Positions 33,236 to 41,506 of a stretch of 59,072 nucleotides of DNA are shown piece by piece; the stretch's first letter is position 1; every line of letters begins with the position of its first letter. Below the pieces are notes generated by a model. That model was not told the origin of the DNA. It made no database searches and saw nothing but the letters and a program-made list of their open reading frames with translations. A program made the translations under genes and the position numbers. The DNA lies in assembly GCF_000513935.1 (NCBI RefSeq), contig NZ_AZUY01000039.1, positions 1-59,072 on the forward strand, given 5' to 3'. This DNA comes from Mesorhizobium sp. WSM3626 (GTDB taxonomy: Bacteria > Pseudomonadota > Alphaproteobacteria > Rhizobiales > Rhizobiaceae).

Positions 33236-33331
33236 GCTACAGGAGAGGGAAACCAAACTCTTCGCCCCGCGTGGGCTTCGGCTTTTTCGCGGTATCCGAA
33301 GCCGGCTCTCAGGAGTCGGCTTCGGTGTTTT
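33236..33331 (+). ncRNA. Candidate small RNA ending in a strong terminator, antisense to the immA 3' end
   Basis: A promoter-like TATAAT ends at 33229. About 95 bases later comes a 12-bp hairpin followed by TGTTTT. In between, GGCTTCGG (33274-33281) can pair with CCGAAGCC (33296-33303), but the same CCGAAGCC is the left arm of the terminator. The two structures exclude one another, as in attenuators. No open reading frame of quality lies on this strand. Expression is not demonstrated. Confidence 0.3.
33296..33331 (+). terminator. Rho-independent terminator, plus strand
   Basis: CCGAAGCCGGCT (33296-33307) pairs with AGTCGGCTTCGG (33314-33325) in a 12-bp stem with one G-U and loop CTCAGG, followed by TGTTTT. 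Read on the minus strand there is no T-tract, so it terminates rightward transcription only. It overlaps the last codons of immA. Confidence 0.6.
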
Positions 33332-33944
33332 CCGAATTGCCTCTGTCGTTCTTTTTCCAAGTCTCGATCGTATTTCGGATTTCGACTGAAAGTATCCGCT
33401 TTTCCGATAGCTTCAGCTCGTCCAGGCGACGTTCAGCCGCTTTGCGACTTACCGAGAAAAAATCTACGACCTCAGAAACACTGGTGAATTCGCGGATCAG
33501 CCACTCTGGCATAAGGAATGCCGCAGCAAATGCGTTTGCTTGCCACTCGGCACTCGCATAGGCGGGAAGTTCCTTCATTTTTGAGTATTTTGCGGGAGCG
33601 CGCTCCATCGGTACCGCGCACTCATGCTGGACGAGATGTCCAAGTTCGTGAGCCGCTGTCCATCTGCCTCTGCCGCCGAAATTGCACGCGTCGAGATAGG
33701 TGCTTTCGGAAAGTACGATCTTTGGAGGCGCAAATTCAGTGTAACCTTCAGCGCCACTCATGCGATGATCTTCTTTCACCAGAAGTGCGAAGTGGCCAAA
33801 TAATTTCGGCATCTCATTTTCCAGCAACGCCACCATGTCCGGCGCTTGACAATCCATTGGAATACGCAGTGCCTGCCGCCAAGCCGCAGCCACTTGCTCT
33901 ACACCAATGCGGCTTTTGGCCGGCACACAGTAGTCGTGACTCAT
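33309..33944 (-). CDS. ImmA/IrrE family metallo-endopeptidase
   Basis: A 211-aa zinc peptidase. The HExxH motif is in RWTAAHELGHLVQHEC (near residue 99), and the third ligand is probably the Glu in SAEWQANAFAAAFLMP. ImmA of ICEBs1 cleaves its partner XRE repressor ImmR; IrrE acts on DdrO in Deinococcus. Here the XRE gene is immediately upstream with an ATGA overlap, a classic repressor-antirepressor pair that responds to stress. The C-terminal VSEVVDFFSVSRKAAERRL looks like a small helix-turn-helix segment. The gene is AT-richer than neighbours, which suggests transfer. Confidence 0.92.
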   Translation of the reverse strand: MSHDYCVPAKSRIGVEQVAAAWRQALRIPMDCQAPDMVALLENEMPKLFGHFALLVKEDHRMSGAEGYTEFAPPKIVLSESTYLDACNFGGRGRWTAAHELGHLVQHECAVPMERAPAKYSKMKELPAYASAEWQANAFAAAFLMPEWLIREFTSVSEVVDFFSVSRKAAERRLDELKLSEKRILSVEIRNTIETWKKNDRGNSENTEADS

Positions 33945-34306
33945 TTTTCGTCTCCATTAAGGGACATGTTTAATTTTCGAATGTCGTCAGGCGACATTTT
34001 ATTTATAGTTCTAAAAAGCCTGCGAGCCAGCGCCGCCCGTTCTTTGTCCACGGGTACGAAACGAATAACGTTCGATCTAGAATCTGCGAGTATTTGCAGG
34101 TGTTTATTTGTTACTTTATCTAGTTTGAGCCATTCGCAAAAGCGTTGGACATAGCCTTCTGGAGGTTGCTTTTCCCCTGTTTCGACAGCCGAAATAAAGG
34201 ACGGAGAACAAGCGAACTGCTTTGCTTGGTCGATCATCCTCATTTTGGTGGTTATGCGAATATCTCGACAGGCTGACCCGAAAGGCGTGAGATTTTGGTT
34301 GGCCAT
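33941..34306 (-). CDS. XRE family transcriptional regulator (ImmR-like)
   Basis: A 121-aa DNA-binding protein. The helix-turn-helix lies near residues 10-65: FGSACRDIRITTKMRMIDQA, then FACSPSFISAVETGEKQPPE, with the recognition helix in SPSFISAVE. A C-terminal helix with ERAALARRLFRTINKM may dimerise or hold the ImmA cleavage site. MANQNLTPF is chosen as start because GGGAGAAAAAT precedes it. Coding overlaps immA. An 8-8 palindrome 16 bp upstream is a good autoregulatory operator. The whole pair resembles the regulatory core of mobile elements, but no integrase is near. Confidence 0.88.
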   Translation of the reverse strand: MANQNLTPFGSACRDIRITTKMRMIDQAKQFACSPSFISAVETGEKQPPEGYVQRFCEWLKLDKVTNKHLQILADSRSNVIRFVPVDKERAALARRLFRTINKMSPDDIRKLNMSLNGDEK

Positions 34307-34321
34307 ATTTTTCTCCCAGCT

Positions 34322-34339
34322 TTTCACCTTGAGGTGAAA
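34322..34339. promoter_or_regulatory. Putative operator of the XRE regulator
   Basis: TTTCACCT-TG-AGGTGAAA is a perfect 8-bp inverted repeat located 16-33 bases before the regulator start. Size and position suit an XRE dimer repressing its own promoter. Confidence 0.6.
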
Positions 34340-34355
34340 TTATTCTTCAAAATAA

Positions 34356-34378
34356 AGCCCGACCAAAGAGGTCGGGCT
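34356..34378 (-). terminator. Rho-independent terminator of nrdJ
   Basis: On the minus strand, AGCCCGACC-TCTTT-GGTCGGGCT is followed by TTATTTT. It lies 10 bases after the nrdJ stop and ends transcription before the XRE promoter region. The 9-bp stem is perfect. Confidence 0.85.
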
Positions 34379-34387
34379 ATAGTTTTC

Positions 34388-37300
34388 TCAGCTGCACCCG
34401 CTCGTCGAACCACACGTATCGCACTTCTCGCAGGTGCCGTTTCGCACCATGGTGAAGTTGTGGCATTCGGAGCATTCGTTGCCGGTGTAGCCCTGCATCA
34501 GTGATTGCTGGCGGCGGGTCGCGGCAAGCGCCTTCGCCTCGGCTGCTTCATGGGCGGCGGCGTCTGTGAACAGTGCCGAGGCGCCTGAAGCCTCGTCGGC
34601 CTGCTCCTCGTAGACAATGTCCTCGACCAGTTCCCTGGCTCGCTCCTCATAGTCACGCTTGTAGGCGATGGCCTCGTCGCTGGCGGGCTTGAGCGTCAGC
34701 ACGTTGGATCCAGAAAAAGCAGTCGTCACGGTCCGGGCAGGAGCCGAGGGGCTCGAAACTCCACCAAAACCTTTCGGTTCGGCGCTGGCACCCGACACCA
34801 GCTTCACCGGCGAAACACCCCGCGTTAGGCCCTTCGAGAACGGCGTCGCCTTGCCTTCGGTGATGCCTCGGCCAAGTGCAGTCTTGTCGAAATCTGACTG
34901 GTCGACATGGGCGAGATCGTGGCGGCTGAGGTAGGACACAGCCAGTTCGCGAAACACGTAGTCGAGGATCGACGTGGCATTCTTGATCGCGTCGTTACCC
35001 TGTACCATGCCGGCCGGCTCGAACTTGGTGAAGGTGAAGGCTTCGACATATTCGTCGAGCGGCACGCCATATTGCAGGCCGAGCGAAATGGCGATGGCGA
35101 AGTTGTTCATCATCGCGCGGAAAGCAGCGCCCTCCTTGTGCATGTCGATGAAGATCTCGCCGAGGCGCCCGTCATCGAACTCGCCCGTGCGCAGGTAGAC
35201 CTTGTGGCCACCGACAACCGCCTTCTGGGTGTAGCCCTTGCGGCGGTTCGGCAGCTTTTCGCGGTCGCGGTAGAGACGTTCGACGACGCGCTCGATAATT
35301 TTCTCGGTCACTTGCGCCGCGCGCGCCGCAGCCGGTGCCTGGATCAGCTGCTCGATCGCATCGTCCTCATCCTCCTCGCCATCGGCGAGCAGCGAGGCAT
35401 TGAGCGGCTGCGACAGCTTCGAGCCGTCGCGATAGAGCGCGTTCGCCTTCAGCGCCAGTTTCCACGACAGCATGTAGGCGCTCTTGGCATCCTCCACCGT
35501 CGCGTCGTTCGGCATGTTGATGGTCTTGGAGATGGCGCCGGAAATGAAGGGCTGGGCGGCCGCCATCATCTGGATATGGCTGTTGATCGAAAGCGAGCGC
35601 TTGCCGATCTTGCCGCACGGGCTGGCACAGTCGAACACGGGGAGGTGTTCGGCCTTGAGGAAGGGCGCGCCTTCCAGCGTCATCGCACCGCAGACATGGA
35701 TGTTGGCGGCCTCGATGTCCTTCCGGGAGAAACCCAGCGCCGGCAGCATTTCGAACGAGAAGTCGTTGAGCTGCTCGTCGGTGAAGCCGAAAGTCTCCTT
35801 CACCCAGTCGGCGCCGAGCGTCCACTGGTTGAAGACGAACTTGATGTCGAAGGCCGACTTCAGCGCGGCGTTGAGCGCAGCGATCTTGTCGTCGGTGAAG
35901 CCCTTGGCCTTGAGCGAACCGGGGTTGACGGCCGGCGCCTGGTTGAGATTGCCGTGGCCGACCGCATAGGCCTCGATCTCGGCGATCTGGCTCTCGGAAT
36001 AGCCGAGCGTGCGCAGCGCCTCCGGCACGGCGCGGTTGATGATCTTGAAATAGCCGCCGCCGGCGAGCTTCTTGAACTTTACCAGGGCGAAGTCGGGCTC
36101 GATGCCGGTGGTGTCGCAATCCATGACCAGGCCGATCGTGCCAGTGGGCGCGATGACGGTTGCCTGCGCGTTGCGGTAGCCATGCTCCTCGCCGAGCTCG
36201 ATGGCGCGGTCCCATGCGGCCTTGGCGTGGGTCGCCAAATCCTGCTGCTTCAGGTCCGACGCCACGAGAGGCACCGGATTGACGGCGAGCTTTTCGTAAC
36301 CGTCCTTGTCGCCATAGGCGGCGCGGCGATGGTTGCGCATGACGCGCAGCATGTTCTGGGCGTTGCGGTCATAGTCGGGGAAGGCGCCGAGCTCGGAAGC
36401 CATTTCCGCCGAGGTGGAGTAGGCGACGCCGGTCATGATAGCGGTCAGCGCGGCGCAGATGGCGCGGCCCTCGTCGGAATCGTAGGGAATGCCCGAAGTC
36501 ATCAGCAGGCCGCCGATATTGGCATAGCCGAGGCCCAGCGTGCGGTAGTCGTAGGAGAGCTTGGCGATCTCCTTCGACGGGAACTGCGCCATCATCACCG
36601 AGATTTCGAGAACCATGGTCCACAGCCGCACCGTGTGCTCGTAGGCAGCGATATCGATCGTGCCGTCGGCATTGCGGTAGGGGAGCAGGTTGATCGAGGC
36701 GAGGTTGCAGGCCGTGTCGTCGAGGAACATGTATTCCGAGCACGGGTTGGAGGCCCGGATCGCACCGGCCGAAGCGCAGGTGTGCCAGTCGTTCATCGTC
36801 GTGTTGAAGTGCAGGCCGGGATCCGCCGACGCCCAGGCGGCGTAGCCGATCTTTTCCCAGAGGTCCCGCGCCTTCAGCGTCTTCAAGACCTTGCCGTCCT
36901 TGCGGGCGGTCAGGTGCCAGTCGGCGTCGGTCTCGACGGCGCGCAGGAAGTTGTCCTTCAGCGACACCGAATTGTTGGAGTTCTGGCCCGAAACGGTGAG
37001 GTAGGCGTCAGAATCCCAGTCGGTGTCGTAGGTCTTGAACGACATCGACTTGTAGCCCTGCTTGGCGAACTGGATGACGCGGTAGATGTAGTTTTCCGGC
37101 ACCGCCGATTTCTTGGCCGCCTTGATTTCGCGCTTCAGCGCCGTGTTGACGGCCGGATCGAAGCAGTCGTCGTCATGGCCTTCGCAATTGACGCAAGCCT
37201 TCATGATCGCTTCGAGATGCTTCTTGACGATCTTGGAACCGGTCACCAGCGAGGCGACCTTCTGCTCTTCATTGACCTTCCAGTCGATGAATTCCTCGAT

Positions 37301-38185
37301 GTCGGGGTGGTCGGCGTCGACGATGACCATTTTCGCGGCGCGGCGCGTCGTGCCGCCCGACTTGATGGCGCCCGCCGCGCGGTCGCCGATCTTGAGGAAG
37401 CTCATCAGGCCGGACGAGCGGCCGCCGCCGGACAGCTTTTCGCCTTCGCCGCGCAGCAGCGAGAAGTTCGAGCCGGTGCCGGAGCCATATTTGAACAAGC
37501 GCGCCTCGCGCACCCACAGATCCATGATGCCGCCCTCGTTGACGAGGTCGTCCTGCACGCCCTGGATGAAGCAGGCATGCGGCTGCGGATGCTCATAGGA
37601 GGATTTCGACTTCGTCAGCTTGCCCGTGAAGGGGTCGACATAGAAATGGCCCTGGCTTGGGCCGTCGATGCCATAGGCCCAGTGCAGGCCGGTGTTGAAC
37701 CATTGCGGCGAGTTCGGCGCGACGCGCTGCGTCGCCAGCATATAGGCAAGCTCGTCGCGGAAGGCGCGCGCGTCTTCCTCCGACGCCTTGAAGTAGCCGC
37801 CCTTCCAGCCCCAATAGGTCCAGGTGCCGGCCAGCCGGTCGAAGACCTGGCGGGCGTCGATCTCGGAGCCGTAGCGCTCGGCTTCCGGCAGCTTGGCGAG
37901 CTCGGCCTCATCGGCGACGGAGCGCCACAGGAAGGAGGGGACGTCGTTCTCCTCGACCTTCTTCAGGCGCGCGGGAACGCCGGCCTTGCGGAAATATTTC
38001 TGGGCCAGGATGTCGGCTGCGACCTGGGAGAACTGCGCCGGCACGTCGATGTTGTCCAAGCGGAACACCACCGAGCCATCCGGATTCTTGATCTCGGAAA
38101 GCGCCTTGCGGAATTCGATCTCCGCATAAGCGGCCCCTTCTTGGCCTGCATGTCCTGGCTTGGTGAAACGACGCTCGATGCGCAT
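34388..38185 (-). CDS. nrdJ: Vitamin B12-dependent (class II) ribonucleotide reductase
   Basis: A 1265-aa adenosylcobalamin-dependent ribonucleotide reductase, the long form used by rhizobia. It reduces ribonucleotides to deoxyribonucleotides independently of oxygen. The active-site SNPCSEYMFLDDTACNLASI holds Asn-x-Cys-x-Glu, and the substrate site has QRVAPNSPQWFNTGLHW. The C-terminus ends with NECSECHNFTMVRNGTCEKC and a further CxxC pair, a zinc-like or redox Cys tail. MRIERRFTKPGHAGQ is chosen as start by homologue pattern; an in-frame ATG at 38221 gives 12 more residues. An NrdR box lies about 260 bp upstream, and a terminator follows. Confidence 0.97.
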   Translation of the reverse strand: MRIERRFTKPGHAGQEGAAYAEIEFRKALSEIKNPDGSVVFRLDNIDVPAQFSQVAADILAQKYFRKAGVPARLKKVEENDVPSFLWRSVADEAELAKLPEAERYGSEIDARQVFDRLAGTWTYWGWKGGYFKASEEDARAFRDELAYMLATQRVAPNSPQWFNTGLHWAYGIDGPSQGHFYVDPFTGKLTKSKSSYEHPQPHACFIQGVQDDLVNEGGIMDLWVREARLFKYGSGTGSNFSLLRGEGEKLSGGGRSSGLMSFLKIGDRAAGAIKSGGTTRRAAKMVIVDADHPDIEEFIDWKVNEEQKVASLVTGSKIVKKHLEAIMKACVNCEGHDDDCFDPAVNTALKREIKAAKKSAVPENYIYRVIQFAKQGYKSMSFKTYDTDWDSDAYLTVSGQNSNNSVSLKDNFLRAVETDADWHLTARKDGKVLKTLKARDLWEKIGYAAWASADPGLHFNTTMNDWHTCASAGAIRASNPCSEYMFLDDTACNLASINLLPYRNADGTIDIAAYEHTVRLWTMVLEISVMMAQFPSKEIAKLSYDYRTLGLGYANIGGLLMTSGIPYDSDEGRAICAALTAIMTGVAYSTSAEMASELGAFPDYDRNAQNMLRVMRNHRRAAYGDKDGYEKLAVNPVPLVASDLKQQDLATHAKAAWDRAIELGEEHGYRNAQATVIAPTGTIGLVMDCDTTGIEPDFALVKFKKLAGGGYFKIINRAVPEALRTLGYSESQIAEIEAYAVGHGNLNQAPAVNPGSLKAKGFTDDKIAALNAALKSAFDIKFVFNQWTLGADWVKETFGFTDEQLNDFSFEMLPALGFSRKDIEAANIHVCGAMTLEGAPFLKAEHLPVFDCASPCGKIGKRSLSINSHIQMMAAAQPFISGAISKTINMPNDATVEDAKSAYMLSWKLALKANALYRDGSKLSQPLNASLLADGEEDEDDAIEQLIQAPAAARAAQVTEKIIERVVERLYRDREKLPNRRKGYTQKAVVGGHKVYLRTGEFDDGRLGEIFIDMHKEGAAFRAMMNNFAIAISLGLQYGVPLDEYVEAFTFTKFEPAGMVQGNDAIKNATSILDYVFRELAVSYLSRHDLAHVDQSDFDKTALGRGITEGKATPFSKGLTRGVSPVKLVSGASAEPKGFGGVSSPSAPARTVTTAFSGSNVLTLKPASDEAIAYKRDYEERARELVEDIVYEEQADEASGASALFTDAAAHEAAEAKALAATRRQQSLMQGYTGNECSECHNFTMVRNGTCEKCDTCGSTSGCS

Positions 38186-38859
38186 TGGTCCGGTCCCTTT
38201 GTCTATATATAGCGCTTTCATCGGGGGATTTCTGCCCCCCAAAAGACGAAACGCGCAGTCCGCCGTTTGCCGGCATCGCGAACAATGCCGGCATCTCCTC
38301 TTCGCAGGCGCGGCCACGCACACGACAAAACGCTTGCCGGGCATTTGCCGAGGCTGCCAATCGACCCCGCGGGTCCCTCAAAACTGAATTTTTCGATTCC
38401 CTCATCCGAGGGAAGTTCACACTATCTAGCGTCGAACCTAGCTGCAAACACTAAATATAGTATTAACAGACAATTTATTCCAGTCCGACAATTCTCCCTT
38501 TCGTCGCCCCACCACCCACGATCCCAACGCTTCCGCCGGCCTCGTAAACAGGCGGAAATGCGGGCAAAACGCACATAATCCGGGAAAAAGACCGGGCTCA
38601 GAACTTTCCGGTCGCGCTCTCAACAGGAGCGCATGGCCTATAAAAGGCGACTCGTTTCGAGCCGTCAAGGATTCGTTTGCGTAGCTTTTGTGACCCCAAC
38701 ATCTTGTGTGTCACACATGTGGATAACGGGGATAGAATTGACCGCTGTGGCGGCCATTTTCCGGCGGCAGGCACACGCGATCACCCAGTCCGCGATACGC
38801 GGGCTGCGTAAAGACTGTCCCGCAGACAGCAAAAGCCCGGCAAGCCGGTGCGCAGGGCG
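38186..38859. other. 674-bp regulatory and leader region of nrdJ
   Basis: No convincing gene is seen. On the minus strand 38440-38186 could be a long nrdJ leader: CCCTC-GGAT-GAGGG hairpin near 38395-38413, repeated GATGCCGGCA elements near 38266-38299 and CTATATATAG near 38203-38212. A NrdR-like box is at 38448-38463, and a weaker copy at 38419-38434. A perfect DnaA-box nonamer lies at 38718-38726. Short readings at 38633-38869 and 38438-38668 lack homology and ribosome sites. Confidence 0.6.
38448..38463 (-). promoter_or_regulatory. NrdR box upstream of nrdJ
   Basis: Read on the minus strand, ATACTATATTTAGTGT matches the NrdR consensus palindrome (ACACTATATATAGTGT type) with two mismatches. 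It overlaps promoter-like sequence (TTGTCT about 8 bases upstream), as expected for the ATP/dATP-sensing repressor NrdR. A degenerate second copy, ACACTATCTAGCGTCG on the plus strand, lies 29 bases away. Confidence 0.65.
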
Positions 38860-39171
38860 TCAGCCGTAGTGCAGCTTCGGCTTGGGTTCGGTACCGGTGA
38901 ACCGTACGCCGATCCGGTCGTTGCGGCGCCAGCGGACCTCGCAGCGATAGGCGACGCCGTCGAGCGGCACATAGAGAAGGAAATGGTCGGGAACCCGAGC
39001 TTCGAGCGGTATTTTCAGTTCGGCGCCGTCCGCATGCTGGTTGCGCACCGTGCAACCGACTTCTGAATTCTGGATTCCGGTGATGATCGTTCCACCTTTG
39101 AGCACGCGCGGCCGATGCTCGCGCTTTGGCTCGCCGGGATCTTGCTGAAGTGGGTCTACGGGATTCGCCAT
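38860..39171 (-). CDS. PilZ domain protein (first of two paralogues)
   Basis: A 103-aa protein consisting of one PilZ domain, a c-di-GMP receptor module. The N-terminal EPKREHRPRVLKGGTIIT gives a degenerate Arg box, and GCTVRNQHADGAEL stands where canonical PilZ has D/N-x-S-x-x-G. The later YVPLDGVAYRCEVRWRRNDR forms the barrel. Because Ser is replaced by His, c-di-GMP binding is uncertain. It shares about half its residues with the protein at 47640. It is monocistronic and convergent with no gene. Confidence 0.85.
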   Translation of the reverse strand: MANPVDPLQQDPGEPKREHRPRVLKGGTIITGIQNSEVGCTVRNQHADGAELKIPLEARVPDHFLLYVPLDGVAYRCEVRWRRNDRIGVRFTGTEPKPKLHYG

Positions 39172-39275
39172 CGATCAAACCAGGAGTGACCGACTCTTAG
39201 CGGAGAAAAATTAGCAAACCATTGCGGCACAGCACAAGGTTGTGGTTACGCCGCGATACACGCAAAAGGCGTCGA

Positions 39276-39764
39276 TTAGGAAAACCTGCGTGGGTCGGCG
39301 CAGAAATAGGCGATGATCTGACAGAGGTCGGGCTCATTGACCATGCGCACGGCTTCGCTGGAACTGACCCATTTGCGGGTGCGGGAGTGCTTTTCCTTCC
39401 AGCGGTCTGCGATCTTGTCGACGTGCAACGGAAACACCAGCACCTCGCAAGGCACTTCTTCGCCCGAAGCCAGCACCTTGGCATAGAAATAACGGCCGGC
39501 TTCGAGATGGGAGATGTTGCCGCGCAAACCGGCTTCCTCGGCGGCCTCGCGCGCGGCCGCTTCGCAGAGCGGCTCCCTGGCTTCCGGCCAGCCTTTCGGC
39601 AACACCCACCGGCCAGTGTCGCGGCTGGTGATCAGCATGACCTCGACGCCATCCTCAGTATCGCGCCAGGGCAGGGCAGCAACCTGCAGACGGCACGGCG
39701 CCGTGCCGAAGAGCCGTCGGACTCTTTCAGCAAGGTGGTTGTGCGTCGTTGGCCGTGTCAACAT
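39276..39764 (-). CDS. NUDIX hydrolase
   Basis: A 162-aa NUDIX enzyme. The NUDIX box is exact: GWPEAREPLCEAAAREAAEE followed by AGL, with G-x5-E-x7-REUxEExGU. It starts MLTRPTTHNHLAERVRRLFG and has QVAALPWRDTEDGVEVMLITS before the box. The pattern resembles diphosphoinositol-polyphosphate/Ap4A-type small NUDIX proteins of alphaproteobacteria, but substrate cannot be assigned. It has no signal. It stands alone between PilZ and gpt. Confidence 0.92.
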   Translation of the reverse strand: MLTRPTTHNHLAERVRRLFGTAPCRLQVAALPWRDTEDGVEVMLITSRDTGRWVLPKGWPEAREPLCEAAAREAAEEAGLRGNISHLEAGRYFYAKVLASGEEVPCEVLVFPLHVDKIADRWKEKHSRTRKWVSSSEAVRMVNEPDLCQIIAYFCADPRRFS

Positions 39765-39975
39765 CGGAGAAGCTAGCCCCAGCCTCCAGAATCGTTTGCC
39801 GTCTTATGAATCTTACGGCTAATTGTGGCCAATAAAAGTAAAAACTTCGGTCACGCCGGCTAATTCCCGTCAACAAGGCGTCGATTTCACAGGATAGCTT
39901 GTCGGCGGGTCGCTCCGCGCAAGCAAATATCGTCATCGGCGCTGGCTTGATTGGCAAAAAGCGGCTTGCCTCGAA

Positions 39976-40476
39976 TCAGCCGGCGTGATCGTCGGCGATC
40001 GGCTTCTGATAGGTGAAGCCCATGTCCCAGGGAAAATAGATCCAGGTGTCCTGGCTGACCTCGGTGACGAAAGTATCGACCAGCGGCCGGCCCTTGGGCT
40101 TGGCGTAGACGGTCGCGAAATGGGCCTTGGGCATCATTGCGCGCACGATGCCGGCGGTCTTGCCGGTGTCGGTCAGGTCGTCGATGATCAGCACGCCGGC
40201 GCCATCGTCGGCCAGCAAGGCCGGCGTGATCTCCTTCAGCACCTGCAATTGTCCCTGGCTGGTGTAGTCGTGATAGGAGGCGACACAGACCGTCTCGATG
40301 ACGCGGATGCCGAGTTCGCGCGAGATGATAGCCGCCGGGACCAGGCCACCGCGCGTGATGCAGACGATAGCCTTCCATTGACCCTTGCTTGCGCCGGCAA
40401 GCCGCCAGGCAAGTGCGCGGGCGTCGCGATGGAACTGGTCCCAGGAGACCGGGAAAGCTTTTTCGGGAAGGGACAT
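39976..40476 (-). CDS. gpt: Xanthine-guanine phosphoribosyltransferase
   Basis: A 166-aa purine-salvage enzyme that joins xanthine or guanine to PRPP. It starts MSLPEKAFPVSWDQFHRDAR. The PRPP-binding motif is GVLIIDDLTDTGKTAG (near residue 97), and an early CITRGGLVPAAIISREL carries the conserved Arg-Gly-Gly loop. IYFPWDMGFTYQKPI at the end is close to known XGPRTs. Length matches E. coli Gpt (152 aa) with a small extension. A longer reading to 41694 through the universal stress gene is an artefact. It is monocistronic, probably constitutive. Confidence 0.94.
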   Translation of the reverse strand: MSLPEKAFPVSWDQFHRDARALAWRLAGASKGQWKAIVCITRGGLVPAAIISRELGIRVIETVCVASYHDYTSQGQLQVLKEITPALLADDGAGVLIIDDLTDTGKTAGIVRAMMPKAHFATVYAKPKGRPLVDTFVTEVSQDTWIYFPWDMGFTYQKPIADDHAG

Positions 40477-40592
40477 GTCTCGCGCACTCCGCGGCACGCG
40501 ACAGCCGCGTGCAAGAAAACAGGGGAATGCGCGCGGAATTAACTGGAAACCCCACGGCTTGGCAAGGGTGGCTGGTAGCGATCGCTGTGGAC

Positions 40593-41426
40593 TTACCGCG
40601 ACAGGAAGGCTGCTACCTGTGCCGTGCGCAGCACCGTGCGCGTCACCCCGCCGAACAGAAGCTGGCGCAGCCAGGAGTGGCTGTAGGCGCCAAGCACCAG
40701 CAGATCGGCGCCGGTCTCGGCGATCCTGTTCTGGATCATGTCGTCGACCGAGGTGCCGCCCGATTTCTGCACCGAGACGCTGACGGTGGCGCCGTGGCGC
40801 GACAGCGCGGAGGCGATTTCGGCGCCCGCGGCCTCCGGGCTTTCGTCGAGCGTATCGGGTGGATCGATGACCAGTATGTCGGTTTTGTCGGCCTCGATGA
40901 TGAAGGGCAGGGCATCGAAGGCGGCGCGGGCGGCCTCCTTGCTGCCGTTCCAGGCGAGCAGAACGCGTTTGAAGGTGGTGACGAGAGGGCCGGCATGCGG
41001 CACCACCAGCACCGGCCGGCCGGCATCGTAGACCAGCGTATCGACGTCTGCGCCAGGATCGCCGTCGGTCTCGCGTTGGGCGGCGATGATGAGATCGGCG
41101 GCGCGCACGTTTGAAATGCCGGTCAGCGCGCTGTCGCCGGAGAAGCTCTCCAGGCTGCGCCATTCGAAGGAAAGGCCGGAATCCTCGATGCGCCTCAGAA
41201 AGAAAGCCTGGAGTTTTTCGGCCCGCTCCCGGTTCATGTCGGCGGAAACCTGCAGGAACTCCGTATCGGGAAAACCCGTCGCCGAAGTGTAGGGCACCGG
41301 GAGCGCCTCGGCATGGATGCCGATCAGATGGCTTTCGAAGCGGCTGGCAAGCGGAATGGCGCAGTCGAGCACCCGCTCGGCGTCCTGCTCGTTCTGCAGA
41401 ATGGCAACGATGGTCTTGAAGCGCAT
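40593..41426 (-). CDS. Tandem universal stress protein
   Basis: A 277-aa protein with two Usp domains. Domain 1 (residues 1-145) starts MRFKTIVAILQNEQDAERVL. Domain 2 (about 150-277) starts KRVLLAWNGSKEAARAAFDA and contains the ATP-binding loop pattern GADLLVLGAYSHSWLRQLLF, in which G-x2-G-x9-G is partly degenerate. Tandem Usps of this class commonly bind ATP or AMP and are induced under stress or starvation. It is monocistronic. No regulatory site was identified. Confidence 0.92.
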   Translation of the reverse strand: MRFKTIVAILQNEQDAERVLDCAIPLASRFESHLIGIHAEALPVPYTSATGFPDTEFLQVSADMNRERAEKLQAFFLRRIEDSGLSFEWRSLESFSGDSALTGISNVRAADLIIAAQRETDGDPGADVDTLVYDAGRPVLVVPHAGPLVTTFKRVLLAWNGSKEAARAAFDALPFIIEADKTDILVIDPPDTLDESPEAAGAEIASALSRHGATVSVSVQKSGGTSVDDMIQNRIAETGADLLVLGAYSHSWLRQLLFGGVTRTVLRTAQVAAFLSR

Positions 41427-41506
41427 GATGGTCCCTCAATCTTGCGAGTGACGGGTCGCGGCAGGGAAACGTTACAGTGTCGGCCTTGGTTCCGGTTTGC
41501 GCCGGA

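Noticed and set aside
34907..38212. A 1101-codon frame opposite nrdJ
   Set aside because: It mirrors the nrdJ codon bias and has no domain. Such shadow frames are expected in high-GC DNA.
38186..38460. Cobalamin riboswitch in the nrdJ leader
   Set aside because: The conserved B12-box-like core (GCCACTG-type) was not found, so only a structured leader is reported.
38633..38869. Short plus-strand frame in the nrdJ upstream region
   Set aside because: It has no homologue character, a poor ribosome site and runs into the PilZ gene region.
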